Shown: positions 1 to 9,527, numbered from the stretch's first letter. The stretch: DNA of 64,000 nt from Pseudoduganella buxea (GCF_009720835.1 NZ_WNKZ01000008.1:1-64000), one strand, 5' to 3'. The notes: generated by a model not told the origin, from the letters alone. Translations and numbers: made by a program.

Positions 1-367
1 GGCCGCGCCGCCCGCCGCCGTGCCGGTGGCGCCGCAGTTCGTCTGGAGCGGGCCGAACCAGGTCAAGCCGGGCGACGAATTCACCTTGTCGCTGCGGGCC
101 ATCGCGCCGCTTCCGGCCGGCGCGCTGGGGCTGGACGTGGCCGGACTGGAACTGCTCGATGCGCGCGGCGGCAGCGACGCCGGTCCGAACACCGTCACGT
201 TCGAGCAGGGCACCCGCACGGCCGGCGTCAACCTGACGGCGCCCGTCAATGGCCAGTTGCTGTCGCTGACGCTACGCGCGCCCGCCGCCGCCGCCGGCCA
301 GGCCTCGGTACGGCTGGCCGGTCCGGCCGCGCCGGCCTCGCCCTACCTCATCACGGTGCAGCCATGA
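1..367 (+). CDS. C-terminal fragment of a secretin/cohesin-domain protein (5' end outside window)
   Basis: The reading frame is open from the left edge of the window, so this is the carboxyl end of a longer gene. The visible ~120 residues begin with a Pro/Ala-rich linker and continue with a beta-rich segment (PGDEFTLSLRA, LGLDVAGLELL, LSLTLRAPAAA) typical of cohesin-like Ig-fold domains. Such domains end some GspD-type secretins next to pseudopilin genes. Its stop overlaps the start of the first pseudopilin (ATGA), so the two are translationally coupled. The cohesin-like fold and the secretin assignment are inferred from composition and context; no secretin core is visible here. Confidence 0.55.
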   Translation, partial: AAPPAAVPVAPQFVWSGPNQVKPGDEFTLSLRAIAPLPAGALGLDVAGLELLDARGGSDAGPNTVTFEQGTRTAGVNLTAPVNGQLLSLTLRAPAAAAGQASVRLAGPAAPASPYLITVQP

Positions 368-846
368 AAGGGCGGCGTGCCCCGGCCGGCGGCTTTACCA
401 TCATCGAGCTGCTGGTGACGGTCACCCTGGTCGGCATCCTGGGCGCCATCGCCGTCCCGGCCGGCGAACTGCTGGTACAGCGCGAGCGCGAACAGGCACT
501 GAAGGAAACCCTGCGCGACCTGCGCGCCGCCATCGACGCCTTCAAGCGTGCCAGCGCCGAAGGCCGCATCGCCAGGGCGGTGGGCGAATCCGGCTATCCG
601 CGCTCCCTGGCCGAATTGACCGGCGTCCCCGACCAGAAGGACCCGAACGGCGGCGAGCTGCGCTTCCTGCGCCGGGTGCCGCGCAATCCCGTCTACCAGG
701 GGCCGGACACGGCGCCGGAAAAAACCTGGGGCCTGCGCAGCTACGCATCCACCCACGAGCAGCCCAGGCCGGGGCGCGACGTGTTCGATATCTATCCGCT
801 CGGTGACGGAAAGGGCATCAATGGCATTCCCTACAAGGCCTGGTAG
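364..846 (+). CDS. Type II secretion pseudopilin (GspG-like), 160 aa
   Basis: The N-terminus has a short basic leader followed by GFTIIELLVTVTLVGILG, the prepilin cleavage/methylation motif with Glu at +5 and a hydrophobic assembly helix. The globular part contains YPRSLAELTGV and RRVPRNPVYQ, the degenerate pattern seen in GspG-like pseudopilins (YPxSLxEL ... PxxP). It would be processed by a prepilin peptidase and assembled into a periplasmic pseudopilus. It is the first of three consecutive pseudopilins and overlaps both neighbours, which points to one operon with the upstream secretin-like gene. Family assignment is firm; which GspG-K role it plays is not. Confidence 0.85.
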   Translation: MKGRRAPAGGFTIIELLVTVTLVGILGAIAVPAGELLVQREREQALKETLRDLRAAIDAFKRASAEGRIARAVGESGYPRSLAELTGVPDQKDPNGGELRFLRRVPRNPVYQGPDTAPEKTWGLRSYASTHEQPRPGRDVFDIYPLGDGKGINGIPYKAW

Positions 847-1213
847 GCCGCCCGGCTTCACGATCCTGGAACTGCTGGTGGTGCTGGCCATCATCGGCAC
901 CTTGCTGTCGCTGGCCGCGCCGCGCTATTTTCGCAGCATCGAGAAATCGCGCCACGCGGTACTGCGGGAAAACCTGGCCACACTGCGCGGTACGCTCGAC
1001 CGCTTCCACGCGGACCAGGGCAGCTACCCCGACTCGCTCGACGAGCTGGTGGCGCGGCGCTACCTGCGCCGGATACCGGACGACCCCGTGACGAACCGCA
1101 GCGACACCTGGATCGTCGTCGCGCCCGCCGGCCCGGCCAAGGGGCAGGTTGGCGACATCCGCAGCGGCGCGCCCGGCAGCGGCGACGACGGCGTGCCGTT
1201 CCGGGACTGGTGA
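821..1213 (+). CDS. Type II secretion pseudopilin (GspG-like), 130 aa
   Basis: The prepilin motif GFTILELLVVLAIIGTLLSL has Glu at +5, and the body contains YPDSLDELVARRYLRRIPDDP, a well-preserved GspG-type signature. I chose the ATG at 821 over an upstream GTG at 803 because a GGAAAGG ribosome site lies about 6 bases before it; either start overlaps the previous pseudopilin by 26 bases or more. The C-terminus is Gly/Asp-rich (GDIRSGAPGSGDDG) and could form an acidic, possibly calcium-binding, loop as in GspG; that is inference. Together with its neighbours it would form the shaft of a secretion pseudopilus. Confidence 0.83.
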   Translation: MAFPTRPGRPPGFTILELLVVLAIIGTLLSLAAPRYFRSIEKSRHAVLRENLATLRGTLDRFHADQGSYPDSLDELVARRYLRRIPDDPVTNRSDTWIVVAPAGPAKGQVGDIRSGAPGSGDDGVPFRDW

Positions 1214-1710
1214 TGGGCGGCAGCGGGCAGCGGGGCTTCACCTATCTGGCCGTATTGTTCGTGCTAGCCATCGGCAGCGTCGCGCTGTCCGGCATGGCGA
1301 CCCTGTGGTCGCTCGAGGAACAGCGCGAGCGCGAACGGGCCTTGCTGTTCGTCGGCGGCCAGTACCGCCAAGCCATCGCCAGTTATTACGCGCACACGCC
1401 CGGCGGCGCCGGCCAGTTTCCCCGTGCATTGCACGAGTTGCTGGAAGACCGCCGCACCACGCCGCCGCTGCGGCACCTGCGCGGGCCGTATGCCGATCCC
1501 GTTTCCGGCCAGGCCTGGGGGCTGGTGCGCACGCCGGACCAGGCCATCGCCGGGGTCTACAGCGTCGCGGCCGGCGCGCCGCTGCAACGGGCCAATTTCG
1601 ACGAGGCCAACCATGCCTTCCACGGCAAGCGCCGTTATGCGGACTGGCAGTTCGTGCACGCGCCGCACCGCACGCGCGAACTGCCGGCCGTGTTCCTGCC
1701 GGTGCCGTAG
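1213..1710 (+). CDS. Minor pseudopilin-like protein lacking Glu+5, 165 aa
   Basis: The start ATG overlaps the previous stop as TGATG, so translation is probably coupled. The N-terminus reads RGFTYLAVLFVLAIGSVALS: a prepilin-like cleavage context, but the residue at +5 is Ala instead of Glu. Loss of Glu5 is a known feature of GspK-type minor pseudopilins that sit at the pilus tip. The globular region retains FPRALHELLEDRR and YADPVSGQAWGLV, similar to the GspG-type DPV motif. It could be a tip or adaptor pseudopilin, or a degenerate copy of the upstream genes. Prepilin-like nature is well supported; the tip role is inference. Confidence 0.75.
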   Translation: MGGSGQRGFTYLAVLFVLAIGSVALSGMATLWSLEEQRERERALLFVGGQYRQAIASYYAHTPGGAGQFPRALHELLEDRRTTPPLRHLRGPYADPVSGQAWGLVRTPDQAIAGVYSVAAGAPLQRANFDEANHAFHGKRRYADWQFVHAPHRTRELPAVFLPVP

Positions 1711-1824
1711 CGGCAGTGCTACGAATTCTGGTAGCTGCGGGCGACCCTGTTCCATGGAATGATCGAACGGCGTTGCGCTTGTTCCACCCCGCATCGTCCA
1801 CCCTATTTTTTCCAGGAGAAGCCC

Positions 1825-2046
1825 ATGAGATCGCTCAAATCGGCCTGCAGGCCGCTGTTTCGCATGCTCGTTCCCGTCCTTGCCGCCTCGGCCGCCAGCA
1901 TCGCGCTGGCCGGATCGGTGACCTACACCTACGACACGCTGGGCCGCCTGAGCAAGGCGACCTATTCGAACGGCGTGGTGATCACCTATGCCTATGATGC
2001 CGCAGGCAATCGCACGGTGGTGACGGTCACGGGCGCGCCGTCCTGA
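1825..2046 (+). CDS. Small secreted single-repeat RHS/YD protein, 73 aa
   Basis: A CCAGGAGAA ribosome site precedes the ATG. The first ~30 residues form a signal peptide (basic start, MLVPVLAASAASIALAG). The mature part is essentially one RHS/YD unit: VTYTYDTLGRLSKATYSNG, then VITYAYDAAGNRTVV. Normal RHS proteins carry tens of these units forming a shell round a toxin; here there is one copy and nothing else. It lies about 115 bases after the pseudopilin operon and might be a substrate or accessory of that secretion machine, though nothing in the sequence proves this. It is not an obvious remnant of a large RHS gene, since start, signal peptide and stop are all intact. Confidence 0.7.
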   Translation: MRSLKSACRPLFRMLVPVLAASAASIALAGSVTYTYDTLGRLSKATYSNGVVITYAYDAAGNRTVVTVTGAPS

Positions 2047-2361
2047 TCGCCTGACTGGCCGGCGCGCACGACGACCTGCCACCCCCGGCCGCGGTGCCCG
2101 CGGCCCGGCATTGCCGCATTGCCCTTCCGGCAAAATCGGCACCCGCGCCGGTCCATTATCTTCTTATAACTAGTTAATCCAGGATTATTTTTAAGAGCCA
2201 GAGTGTTCGAGTCCCGCAACATCCGGCAGAATTTATCCCGTTAATTGCGCCGGCAACGGCCGGCCCTGCGTTTCCTGACGATAAAATAATTCCGTCAATC
2301 GCAGCGGATCGCTCATGGCATCCGGTGATGTGAAATTTCTTGAAACATTAACGAGATCGAT
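2047..2361. other. Intergenic region before the PAS chemoreceptor
   Basis: No gene is supported here. A GC-rich imperfect hairpin lies near 2085-2108 but has no T-run. The stretch from about 2155 to 2350 is notably AT-rich compared with its surroundings, and probably holds the promoter of the chemoreceptor gene; I cannot fix a -35/-10 pair. A short tRNA T-arm-like string (GTTCGAGTCC) occurs near 2202 without the rest of a tRNA. Confidence 0.4.
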
Positions 2362-4059
2362 ATGAACAGTGCCCATCCCGCCGTGCCCCATACGAACGAA
2401 GACCTGCGCGCCATCGCCATTGCGCTGGACAAGGCCCAGGCTTTGATCGAATTCAACCTGGACGGCACCGTCCTGCATGCGAACGAGAATTTCCTGCGCA
2501 CCCTGGGTTATGGCCTGGACGAAGTGGTGGGGCGGCACCATTCGATGTTCTGCGAGCCCGATTACGTGCGCTCGCAGGCCTACCAGGATTTCTGGGCCAA
2601 GCTGGGGCGGGGCGAGGAAGACCATGCCCAGTACCGGCGTTTCGCCAAGGGCGGCCGCGATGTGTGGATCGACGCTTCCTACAATCCCGTCTTCGATGCC
2701 GACGGACGCCTGTACAAGGTGGTCAAGTTCGCCATCGATATCACGGCATATAAAATCCGGGCCAACGAGCATGCCGGCCTCGTCAATGCGATGGAGAAAT
2801 CCCAGGCCGTCGTCGAATTCGACATGGGCGGCCACGTCATCAGCGCCAATGAGAATTTCCTTGCCGTGATGGGCTACGAGCTGTCCGATATTCGCGGGGA
2901 ACACCACAGGGTATTCTGCGAGGACGATTATGCGACCAGCCTAGAATACCGGAAATTCTGGCAAAAACTGAACCGCGGCGAATTCGATTGCGGTCGTTAC
3001 AAGCGTATTGGCAATAACGGCAAGATTGTATGGATCCAGGCTTCGTATAATCCCATCCTGGATTTGACGGGCAAGCCGTACAAGGTCGTGAAATTCGCCA
3101 CCGACGTCACCGAGCAGGTATTGCTGGAGGCGCTGGTGGAGCAGAAGGCGACGGCCGAGCGCCTGAAGGTGGCAACCTTGCTGCAACAGGTGGAAAGGGC
3201 TGCGCGTGGCGACCTCACCGTCAATATCGACACGGGCGGCGACCAGCCCATCGACCAGCTGGCCAGCGGCATCGCCAAGATGATCGGCGACCTGCGCGGC
3301 GTGATCGCCCAGGTGGTGTCCGAGGCCGGCAAGCTGTCGAGCTCGGCCGGCGCCATCGCCGAACGCTCCAGCGTGCTGGCCGGCGGCTCCCAGGCGCTGG
3401 GTGCCACGGTGGAGCAGATGAACGCCTCCGTCGACGGCTTGACCGAATCGATCACGACCATTGCCCGCGAGGCGCAGCAGGCCAGCGACCTGGCCCAGGC
3501 CACCCAGGCCGAGGCGGAAGTGGGCGTAAAGGCGGTGGCGCGTTCGATCGACTCGATGGCACAGATCAACCAGTCGTCCGAGGACATCGGCGAAATCGTC
3601 AAGGTCATCGGCGAAATCGCCAGCCAGACCAATATGCTGGCTTTCAATGCGGCCATCGAGGCGGCGCGGGCGGGCGAACACGGGTTGGGCTTCTCCGTCG
3701 TGGCCGACGAAGTGCGCAAGCTGGCCGAACGCTCTTCCCAGGCCACCAAGGAAATCTCCAAGCTGATCGCCGAGTCGGTCAAGCGGGTGGCGGCGGGCAG
3801 CGAAATCTCGCGTGAAGCGAGCGACGCCTTCGGCCGCATTTCCGCCGGCGTGGGCCGCACCTCGCTGGCGATCTCGAATATCTCGAATTCCGTCAACGAG
3901 CAGTCGCTGACGGCGCGCGAAGTGAGCGTGGCCATTGCCCATATTGCCGAGGAAACGGAGAAATCGTCCGGCTCCTGCGACACGATCGCCCAGTCGACGG
4001 AGTCGCTGAACCGTACCGCGGCCGAGCTGGAACAGACCGTCTCCGGCTTCGCCGTCTGA
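2362..4059 (+). CDS. Soluble methyl-accepting chemotaxis protein with two PAS domains (BdlA/Aer-like), 565 aa
   Basis: Two tandem PAS-PAC modules fill roughly residues 10-255; each has the conserved pattern of NENFL, a GRHH/GEHH turn and WIDASYNP or WIQASYNP, and YKVVKF. A linker leads into a full MCP signalling domain with the hairpin tip near residues 420-440 ([20 protein letters not shown]). No transmembrane segment is present, so it is cytoplasmic. The layout PAS-PAS-MA matches Pseudomonas BdlA (biofilm dispersion) and Aer-type redox receptors. It would sense an intracellular or redox signal and control CheA. The triple CheW gene follows after 10 bases, suggesting a functional pair. No C-terminal CheR/CheB tether is seen. 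Confidence 0.9.
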   Translation: MNSAHPAVPHTNEDLRAIAIALDKAQALIEFNLDGTVLHANENFLRTLGYGLDEVVGRHHSMFCEPDYVRSQAYQDFWAKLGRGEEDHAQYRRFAKGGRDVWIDASYNPVFDADGRLYKVVKFAIDITAYKIRANEHAGLVNAMEKSQAVVEFDMGGHVISANENFLAVMGYELSDIRGEHHRVFCEDDYATSLEYRKFWQKLNRGEFDCGRYKRIGNNGKIVWIQASYNPILDLTGKPYKVVKFATDVTEQVLLEALVEQKATAERLKVATLLQQVERAARGDLTVNIDTGGDQPIDQLASGIAKMIGDLRGVIAQVVSEAGKLSSSAGAIAERSSVLAGGSQALGATVEQMNASVDGLTESITTIAREAQQASDLAQATQAEAEVGVKAVARSIDSMAQINQSSEDIGEIVKVIGEIASQTNMLAFNAAIEAARAGEHGLGFSVVADEVRKLAERSSQATKEISKLIAESVKRVAAGSEISREASDAFGRISAGVGRTSLAISNISNSVNEQSLTAREVSVAIAHIAEETEKSSGSCDTIAQSTESLNRTAAELEQTVSGFAV

Positions 4060-4069
4060 GCAGGCCGGC

Positions 4070-5650
4070 ATGAACACCGTGGAATCCGGCGTGGCCGCCG
4101 CCATCGCAGTCGACAGGACAAGTGACGGCACCGTGGCCGGCACCATCGCCCCCGCCGTGGGGCCGGAACTGTTCGGCACCTTCCTGCTGGCAGGCGACGA
4201 GTTCGCCCTGCCGGCGGCCGCCATCCGCGAGGTGGTCAACTATCCGGACACCGTTACCGTCATCCCCCTGTCGCCGGCGTGCCTGGAAGGCTTCTTCACC
4301 TTGCGCGGCATGGCCATTCCCATCCTGAACCTGGCGCGCATCGTCGATCCGGCAGCGGGCCCGGCCCGGCCCGCGCAGAAGATCGCCATCCTCGACCATG
4401 ACGACGTGCTGGTCGGCCTGGTGTTCGATGCCACCGGCGAAGTGCTGCGGGTGCGTCCCGAACAGCGCAGCGTCGTGGCCTGCCGCAACGGCCAGGACAC
4501 GCCGCTCGTGTGCGGCACGATCCTGCTGCCGCAGCACGCGCGGCTGTTGCAGATCCTGAACGTGGCGGCCCTGGCCAGCGTGGAGAACGTGCCCTATGTG
4601 CGCTCGATGGTGGCGCTAACGCGGGCGGCCGAGCGGGAGCGACTGCTGCGCCGCGCCAACGCCCTGAAATGCCTGTGCTTCTCGGCTGGCGGCACGGCCT
4701 TTGCGCTGCCGATGGATGGCGTGCAGGAGATCATCGCCATCCCGGAACTGCGCGACTCCGTCATGCTGGGCGAGCTGTGCAAGGGTTGGTTCCAGCACCG
4801 GGGCCAGGCGGTGGGCGTGGTGGAGTTCGGCGCGCTGATGGGCTGCGCGGCCGGCTCCGCCGGCGGCGGCACGGGGCGCGTGCTGATCGTGCGGATCGGC
4901 ACTGAGCTGCTGGGCTTGCTCGTCGATTCCGTCGACACCATCCTCAGCTACTACGAGGCCGATGTGCTGCCGATTCCCATGCTGGGCTCGCAGCGGGGTG
5001 CCATGTACCGTGGCTGCCTGGCGCGCCCGGCGGGGCCGGCCGTGCTGTTCCTCGATCCTGCCGCCATCTTCACGGGGGCCGAGCTGGCCGAGCTGTGCGC
5101 TGGGCATCGCCGTCTGTACCAGGCCGAAGCGGCCGAGGCGGCGCGCGATACGAGGGCGACGCAGCGGCAGGTGTGGCTGGCCTTCACGCTCGATTGCGAC
5201 TGGGTCGTCGATATCGGCCAGGTGCTGGAAATCGTGCCTGTGGGCGATACACTGGCCCGTCCGCCCGGTGCCCATTCCTCCGTACACGGCTTGATGAACC
5301 TGCGCAAGCGAATCGTCACCGTCATCGACCCGCGCCGGCTGTATGGCATGCCGGCCTCGCCGGAAGACGGCGAGATGGCGGGCGAACGGCGCATCCTCGT
5401 GCTCGAGCGCAATGGCGAGCGCTACGGGCTGATGGTCGACCGGGTCGACAGCATCCTGACCTTGTGCGCCGCCGCGCGGCGGCCTTCGCCACGCCTGCTG
5501 CGCGTGAACGGCAATCCTTGCGACCTGCGTGCCGACGTCTCGGAAGTGGTGGAGACCGACGGCCCGGACGACGCTCGCAGCGTGCGCAGCCTGTTCGATT
5601 GCAGCACCTTTTTCGCCAAGCTGGCACGGCAGGAAGGCGGCGCCGCCTGA
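4070..5650 (+). CDS. Triple CheW-domain scaffold protein, 526 aa
   Basis: Three CheW-like folds follow one another: about residues 25-175 (FLLAGDEFALPAAAIREV ... FFTLRGMAIPILNL), 195-345 (CLCFSAGGTAFALPMDGVQEI) and 360-520 (WLAFTLDCDWVVDIGQVLEIV ... LMNLRKRIVTVIDPRRLYG). Single CheW proteins are ~150 aa and couple receptors to CheA; a fused triple CheW could cross-link several receptors or bridge arrays. It sits directly downstream of the double-PAS receptor and no cheA, cheY or cheR is nearby, so it presumably works with a main chemotaxis cluster elsewhere. Domain calls are firm; the scaffold role is inference. Confidence 0.88.
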   Translation: MNTVESGVAAAIAVDRTSDGTVAGTIAPAVGPELFGTFLLAGDEFALPAAAIREVVNYPDTVTVIPLSPACLEGFFTLRGMAIPILNLARIVDPAAGPARPAQKIAILDHDDVLVGLVFDATGEVLRVRPEQRSVVACRNGQDTPLVCGTILLPQHARLLQILNVAALASVENVPYVRSMVALTRAAERERLLRRANALKCLCFSAGGTAFALPMDGVQEIIAIPELRDSVMLGELCKGWFQHRGQAVGVVEFGALMGCAAGSAGGGTGRVLIVRIGTELLGLLVDSVDTILSYYEADVLPIPMLGSQRGAMYRGCLARPAGPAVLFLDPAAIFTGAELAELCAGHRRLYQAEAAEAARDTRATQRQVWLAFTLDCDWVVDIGQVLEIVPVGDTLARPPGAHSSVHGLMNLRKRIVTVIDPRRLYGMPASPEDGEMAGERRILVLERNGERYGLMVDRVDSILTLCAAARRPSPRLLRVNGNPCDLRADVSEVVETDGPDDARSVRSLFDCSTFFAKLARQEGGAA

Positions 5651-5727
5651 GGACGCTTGCGGCGGAAAGCGTGCGCCGGGCGCGGCGGTTTACAATGTGG
5701 ACCTTTTTATCCGAACCGCAGGTCCCC

Positions 5728-7440
5728 ATGAAAAAACTTCTCGTAGCGCTGGTTGCCACTGCCGTCACCAGCATCGCGGCCGGCCACGCCGCCGCCGCCC
5801 CCGCGACTGCCGCCCAACTGAACAAAATGACGCAGCGTTACGCGCCGGTCGAGCTGGTCGTCAACGCGGGCGCGTTGTCCACCGGGGACCGCCGTGCCAT
5901 CGCCAAGCTGATCGAAGCGGCCAAGGTCATCGACATGCTGCAGCTGCGCCAGCGCTGGTCCGGCAACGAGACGCTGCTGGGCCTGCTTCAGAACGACAAC
6001 TCTCCGCTGGGCCAGGCCCGGGCCGACTATTTCTGGCTCAACAAGGGTCCGTGGTCCATCCTGGACGGAAACAAGTCCTTCCTGCCGGCGCAGATCGGCA
6101 AGCTGAAGATTCCGGCCAAGAAGCCGGAAGGGGCGAACTTCTATCCGGAAACGGCCAAGAAGGCGGCGCTGGAAAAATGGATGAACGGCCTGCCGGCCGC
6201 CGACAAGCAGCAGGCCCAGTGGTTCTTCACGACGATCCGCCAGGACAAGGACGGCAAGTTCCAGGTCGTCAAGTATTCGGACGAGTACAAGGCCGAGCTG
6301 ACCCAGCTGTCCATCCTGCTGAAGGAAGCCGCCGCCTTCACGGACAACGCGTCGCTGAAGAAATTCCTCGAACTGCGCGCCGATGCCTTCCTCAGCAACG
6401 ATTACCTGGCCTCGGACCTGGCCTGGATGGACCTCGATTCGCCGGTGGACGTGACGATCGGCCCCTACGAGACGTATAACGATGAACTGTTCGGCTACAA
6501 GGCGGCGTTCGAGGCCTATGTCAGCCTGCGCGACCAGAAGGAAACGGAAAAGCTGAACTTCTTCGCCAAGCACATGCAGGAGCTGGAAGACAACCTGCCG
6601 CTGGACAAGCAGTACCGCAACCCGAAAGTGGGCGCGGTGGCACCGATGGTGGTGGTGAACCAGGTCTTCGGCGCCGGTGACGGCAATATGGGCGTGCAGA
6701 CGGCCGCCTACAATCTGCCGAACGACGAGCGCATCATCAGCCAGCGCGGCTCCAAGCGCGTGATGCTGAAGAACGTGCAGGAAGCCAAGTTCAAGGCCAC
6801 CTTGACGCCGATCGCGCAACTGGTGCTGCGCCCGCAGGACCGTGCCGACGTCGACTTCGACGCCTTCTTCACCCACATCCTGGCCCATGAGATCACACAC
6901 GGCCTGGGCCCGCACAAGACCAGCCGCAACGGCGTCGAATCGACGCCGCGCCAGGACCTGAAGGATGCCTACGCCACCATCGAGGAAGCGAAAGCGGACG
7001 TCACCGGCCTGTTCGTGCTGATGTACATGATGGAGCAGGGCTACCTGAAGGATACGCTGGGGCAGGGCGAGGCGGCCGAGCGCAAGCTGCACACGACCTT
7101 CCTGGCATCGGCCTTCCGCACCCTGCACTTCGGCCTGACGGACTCGCACGCGCGCGGCATGGCCATCCAGGTCAACTACCTGCTCGACAAGGGCGCCTTC
7201 GTCGCCCATCGCGACGGCACCTTCTCCGTCAACTTCGCCAAGATCAAGCAGGCCGTGATGGACCTGGACCGCGAGTTCCTCACCATCGAGGCCACGGGCG
7301 ACTATGCCCGCGCCAAGGCCATGATGACGAAGTACGTCGTCATCCGTCCGGAAGTGCAGAAGGCGCTGAACAAGATGAAGGCGGTGCCGAACGATATCCG
7401 TCCGTCGTTCCCGACGGCGGACGCACTGCTGGCCCGCTAA
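5728..7440 (+). CDS. Secreted dipeptidyl-peptidase III-like metallopeptidase (family M49), 570 aa
   Basis: An ATG after AGGTCCCC begins a clear signal peptide (KKLLVALVATAVTSIAAGHAAA), so the enzyme is exported, unlike classical cytosolic DPP III. The zinc site is HEITHGLGPH at about residues 387-396, with EEAKAD at 419-424 giving the third ligand; both match the M49 peptidase layout. The usual M49 motif is HEXXGH, but here it is a standard HEXXH followed by Gly, as in a bacterial side branch often annotated as Zn-dependent hydrolase. It probably trims peptides in the periplasm. Length and the YNLPNDERI region also fit M49. It lies between chemotaxis genes but transcription appears separate. 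Confidence 0.85.
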   Translation: MKKLLVALVATAVTSIAAGHAAAAPATAAQLNKMTQRYAPVELVVNAGALSTGDRRAIAKLIEAAKVIDMLQLRQRWSGNETLLGLLQNDNSPLGQARADYFWLNKGPWSILDGNKSFLPAQIGKLKIPAKKPEGANFYPETAKKAALEKWMNGLPAADKQQAQWFFTTIRQDKDGKFQVVKYSDEYKAELTQLSILLKEAAAFTDNASLKKFLELRADAFLSNDYLASDLAWMDLDSPVDVTIGPYETYNDELFGYKAAFEAYVSLRDQKETEKLNFFAKHMQELEDNLPLDKQYRNPKVGAVAPMVVVNQVFGAGDGNMGVQTAAYNLPNDERIISQRGSKRVMLKNVQEAKFKATLTPIAQLVLRPQDRADVDFDAFFTHILAHEITHGLGPHKTSRNGVESTPRQDLKDAYATIEEAKADVTGLFVLMYMMEQGYLKDTLGQGEAAERKLHTTFLASAFRTLHFGLTDSHARGMAIQVNYLLDKGAFVAHRDGTFSVNFAKIKQAVMDLDREFLTIEATGDYARAKAMMTKYVVIRPEVQKALNKMKAVPNDIRPSFPTADALLAR

Positions 7441-7591
7441 AACGGGAAAACAACGAAAACAGGGGATGAAGGCGCGCAATCTTTGGCGCAAAGCAATACT
7501 TCATCCACTTTCGTTGATGCTCTACGGAAATCGTCGTAGTGCCGTGCTACTGTGACCTCCTTGCCGTACTACAACGGTTTCAGGAGCACAT

Positions 7592-9349
7592 ATGGGCATT
7601 CGCAGCGTATTCACCGGCAGCATCCGCAGCCGCCTTTTCGCCGGCTTCGGCCTGGTTTTCCTGCTATTGATCGTCGTCACGGGGCTCGGCATGGTCCGGG
7701 TCGGCCAGATCGACGCCATCCTCAATAACATCTCGGACGTGACGCAGGTCAAGCAGCGTCACGCCATCAATTTCCGCGGCAGCGTGCACGACCGCGCCAT
7801 TGCCCTGCGGGACGTCGTGCTGTCGCAGGACATCAAGCCCCATACCGACACCATCGCCACCTTGGCGGCGAACTACGCCCGTGCCGCCGGGCCGCTCGAC
7901 CAGCTGCTGGCGGGCCGGTCCGACACCTTGCCGGCCGAGCGCGAGGCGCTGGCCGGCATCAAGGCCGCCGAGGCCACCACGCAGGGTCTGGTCGATCAGG
8001 TCATCGCGCTGCGCCAGGCCGGCAAGGTGCCCGAAGCCACGGCGCTGCTGCAGCAGCAGGCGGCGCCGGCCTTCGTGGCCTGGCTGGCCGCCATCAACCG
8101 GCTGATCGACCTGGAAGAAAAATCGGCCACCGAGGAAGCCGCCGCGGCCCGCGCCGTGGCCCACAACTTCACCTTCTTCATGATTTTGCTGGGCGTCAGT
8201 GCCATCGCCATCGGCACGGCCGCTGCGTGGGGCATCGGCCGCAGCCTGCTCACGCAGCTGGGCGGCGAGCCGGCCTATGCGTCGTCCATCGTCGCCTCGA
8301 TCGCGGCCGGCAACCTGGCCGTGCAGATCGACACGCGCCCGGGCGACGACGCCAGCCTGCTGTTTGCCATGCGCGGCATGCGTGACAGCCTCGTCAATAT
8401 CGTCACGCAGGTACGCCAGGGCACGGAGACCATCGCCACGGCCTCGCGCGAGATCGCCGCCGGCAACCACGACCTGTCCAGCCGCACGGCCACGCAGGCC
8501 GGCAATATCGAGCAGACCGCGTCGTCGATGGAGCAGTTGACGGGCACCGTCAAGCAGAACTCGGATCACGCCCGCCAGGCCAACCAACTGGCGCTGTCCG
8601 CGTCCGAAGTGGCCACCAAGGGCGGCACCGTCGTGGCCGAGGTGGTCGACACGATGGCCTCGATCAACCAGTCGTCGAAGAAGATCGTCGACATCATCGG
8701 CGTCATCGACAGCATTGCCTTCCAGACCAATATCCTGGCCCTGAACGCCGCCGTGGAAGCGGCCCGTGCCGGCGAACAGGGCCGCGGCTTCGCCGTCGTG
8801 GCGACGGAAGTGCGCAACCTGGCCCAGCGCTCGGCAGCCGCCGCCCGCGAGATCAAGACGCTGATCGACGATTCCGTGGAACGGGTCGATGCAGGTGCCC
8901 GCCTGGTCGACCAGGCCGGCGCCACGATGGCCGAGATCGTCGACAGCGTGCGCCGCGTGACCGACATCATGGGCGAAATCTCCACCGCCAGCATCGAGCA
9001 GACGGCCGGCATCGAACAGGTCAACTCGGCCATCGCCGAGATGGACCAGGTGGTGCAGCAGAACGCGGCGCTGGTCGAGCAGGCTGCCGCCGCCGCCTCG
9101 TCGCTGCAGGACGAGGCCGGCACCCTGGCCGGCGTAGTGGCCGTGTTCAAGCTGGCAGAGCAGGCCCCCGCGCCCATGTTGCGCTTGCGCGACGCGCGCC
9201 CGAAGACCAGGACGGCCCCGCGCAAGACACGCACCAGTGCCGTTGCCACGCCGCCGGTACCGCCCGCGTCCCCCGCGCCGGTCCGCCAGGCGGCCCGCCA
9301 GACCGTCAACGCCCGTGTGGCGCCGGATGAGTCCTGGGAAGAGTTCTGA
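7592..9349 (+). CDS. Transmembrane methyl-accepting chemotaxis protein with xWxxF tail, 585 aa
   Basis: TM1 lies at about residues 14-36 ([19 protein letters not shown]) and TM2 at about 193-215 ([20 protein letters not shown]). The ~155-residue periplasmic part is helical, consistent with a four-helix-bundle sensor. A HAMP linker follows and then a complete MCP signalling domain with tip [20 protein letters not shown]. The C-terminal ~60 residues are Pro/Ala/Arg-rich and end in SWEEF, matching the xWxxF tether that docks CheR/CheB in high-abundance receptors. The ligand is not predictable. It is monocistronic: a terminator follows at 9381-9420. Confidence 0.93.
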   Translation: MGIRSVFTGSIRSRLFAGFGLVFLLLIVVTGLGMVRVGQIDAILNNISDVTQVKQRHAINFRGSVHDRAIALRDVVLSQDIKPHTDTIATLAANYARAAGPLDQLLAGRSDTLPAEREALAGIKAAEATTQGLVDQVIALRQAGKVPEATALLQQQAAPAFVAWLAAINRLIDLEEKSATEEAAAARAVAHNFTFFMILLGVSAIAIGTAAAWGIGRSLLTQLGGEPAYASSIVASIAAGNLAVQIDTRPGDDASLLFAMRGMRDSLVNIVTQVRQGTETIATASREIAAGNHDLSSRTATQAGNIEQTASSMEQLTGTVKQNSDHARQANQLALSASEVATKGGTVVAEVVDTMASINQSSKKIVDIIGVIDSIAFQTNILALNAAVEAARAGEQGRGFAVVATEVRNLAQRSAAAAREIKTLIDDSVERVDAGARLVDQAGATMAEIVDSVRRVTDIMGEISTASIEQTAGIEQVNSAIAEMDQVVQQNAALVEQAAAAASSLQDEAGTLAGVVAVFKLAEQAPAPMLRLRDARPKTRTAPRKTRTSAVATPPVPPASPAPVRQAARQTVNARVAPDESWEEF

Positions 9350-9380
9350 ATCCTCCACCGCTTTACCCCCGCAGCCCTTG

Positions 9381-9420
9381 AAGGCCGGTCGCCCGCGACT
9401 GGTGCCCGGCCTTATTTTTT
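9381..9420 (+). terminator. Rho-independent terminator of the chemoreceptor gene
   Basis: Perfect 8-bp arms AAGGCCGG (9381-9388) and CCGGCCTT (9406-9413) enclose a 17-base loop and are followed by A and a run of T. It lies 32 bases after the chemoreceptor stop. Confidence 0.8.
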
Positions 9421-9527
9421 CCGAAAAATGGAAATTTCTTCAAGGGAATATTTTGTAACAGCCGGCCTGACGGTGTAATAAATTGCCGCACGGCATGTAT
9501 AGTGAATTCTCGTACCCGGAGTTCGCC

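Noticed and set aside
2197-2222. tRNA-like T-arm string GTTCGAGTCCCGC
   Set aside because: No anticodon arm, D-arm or acceptor partner is present within 100 bases; probably chance or an old remnant.
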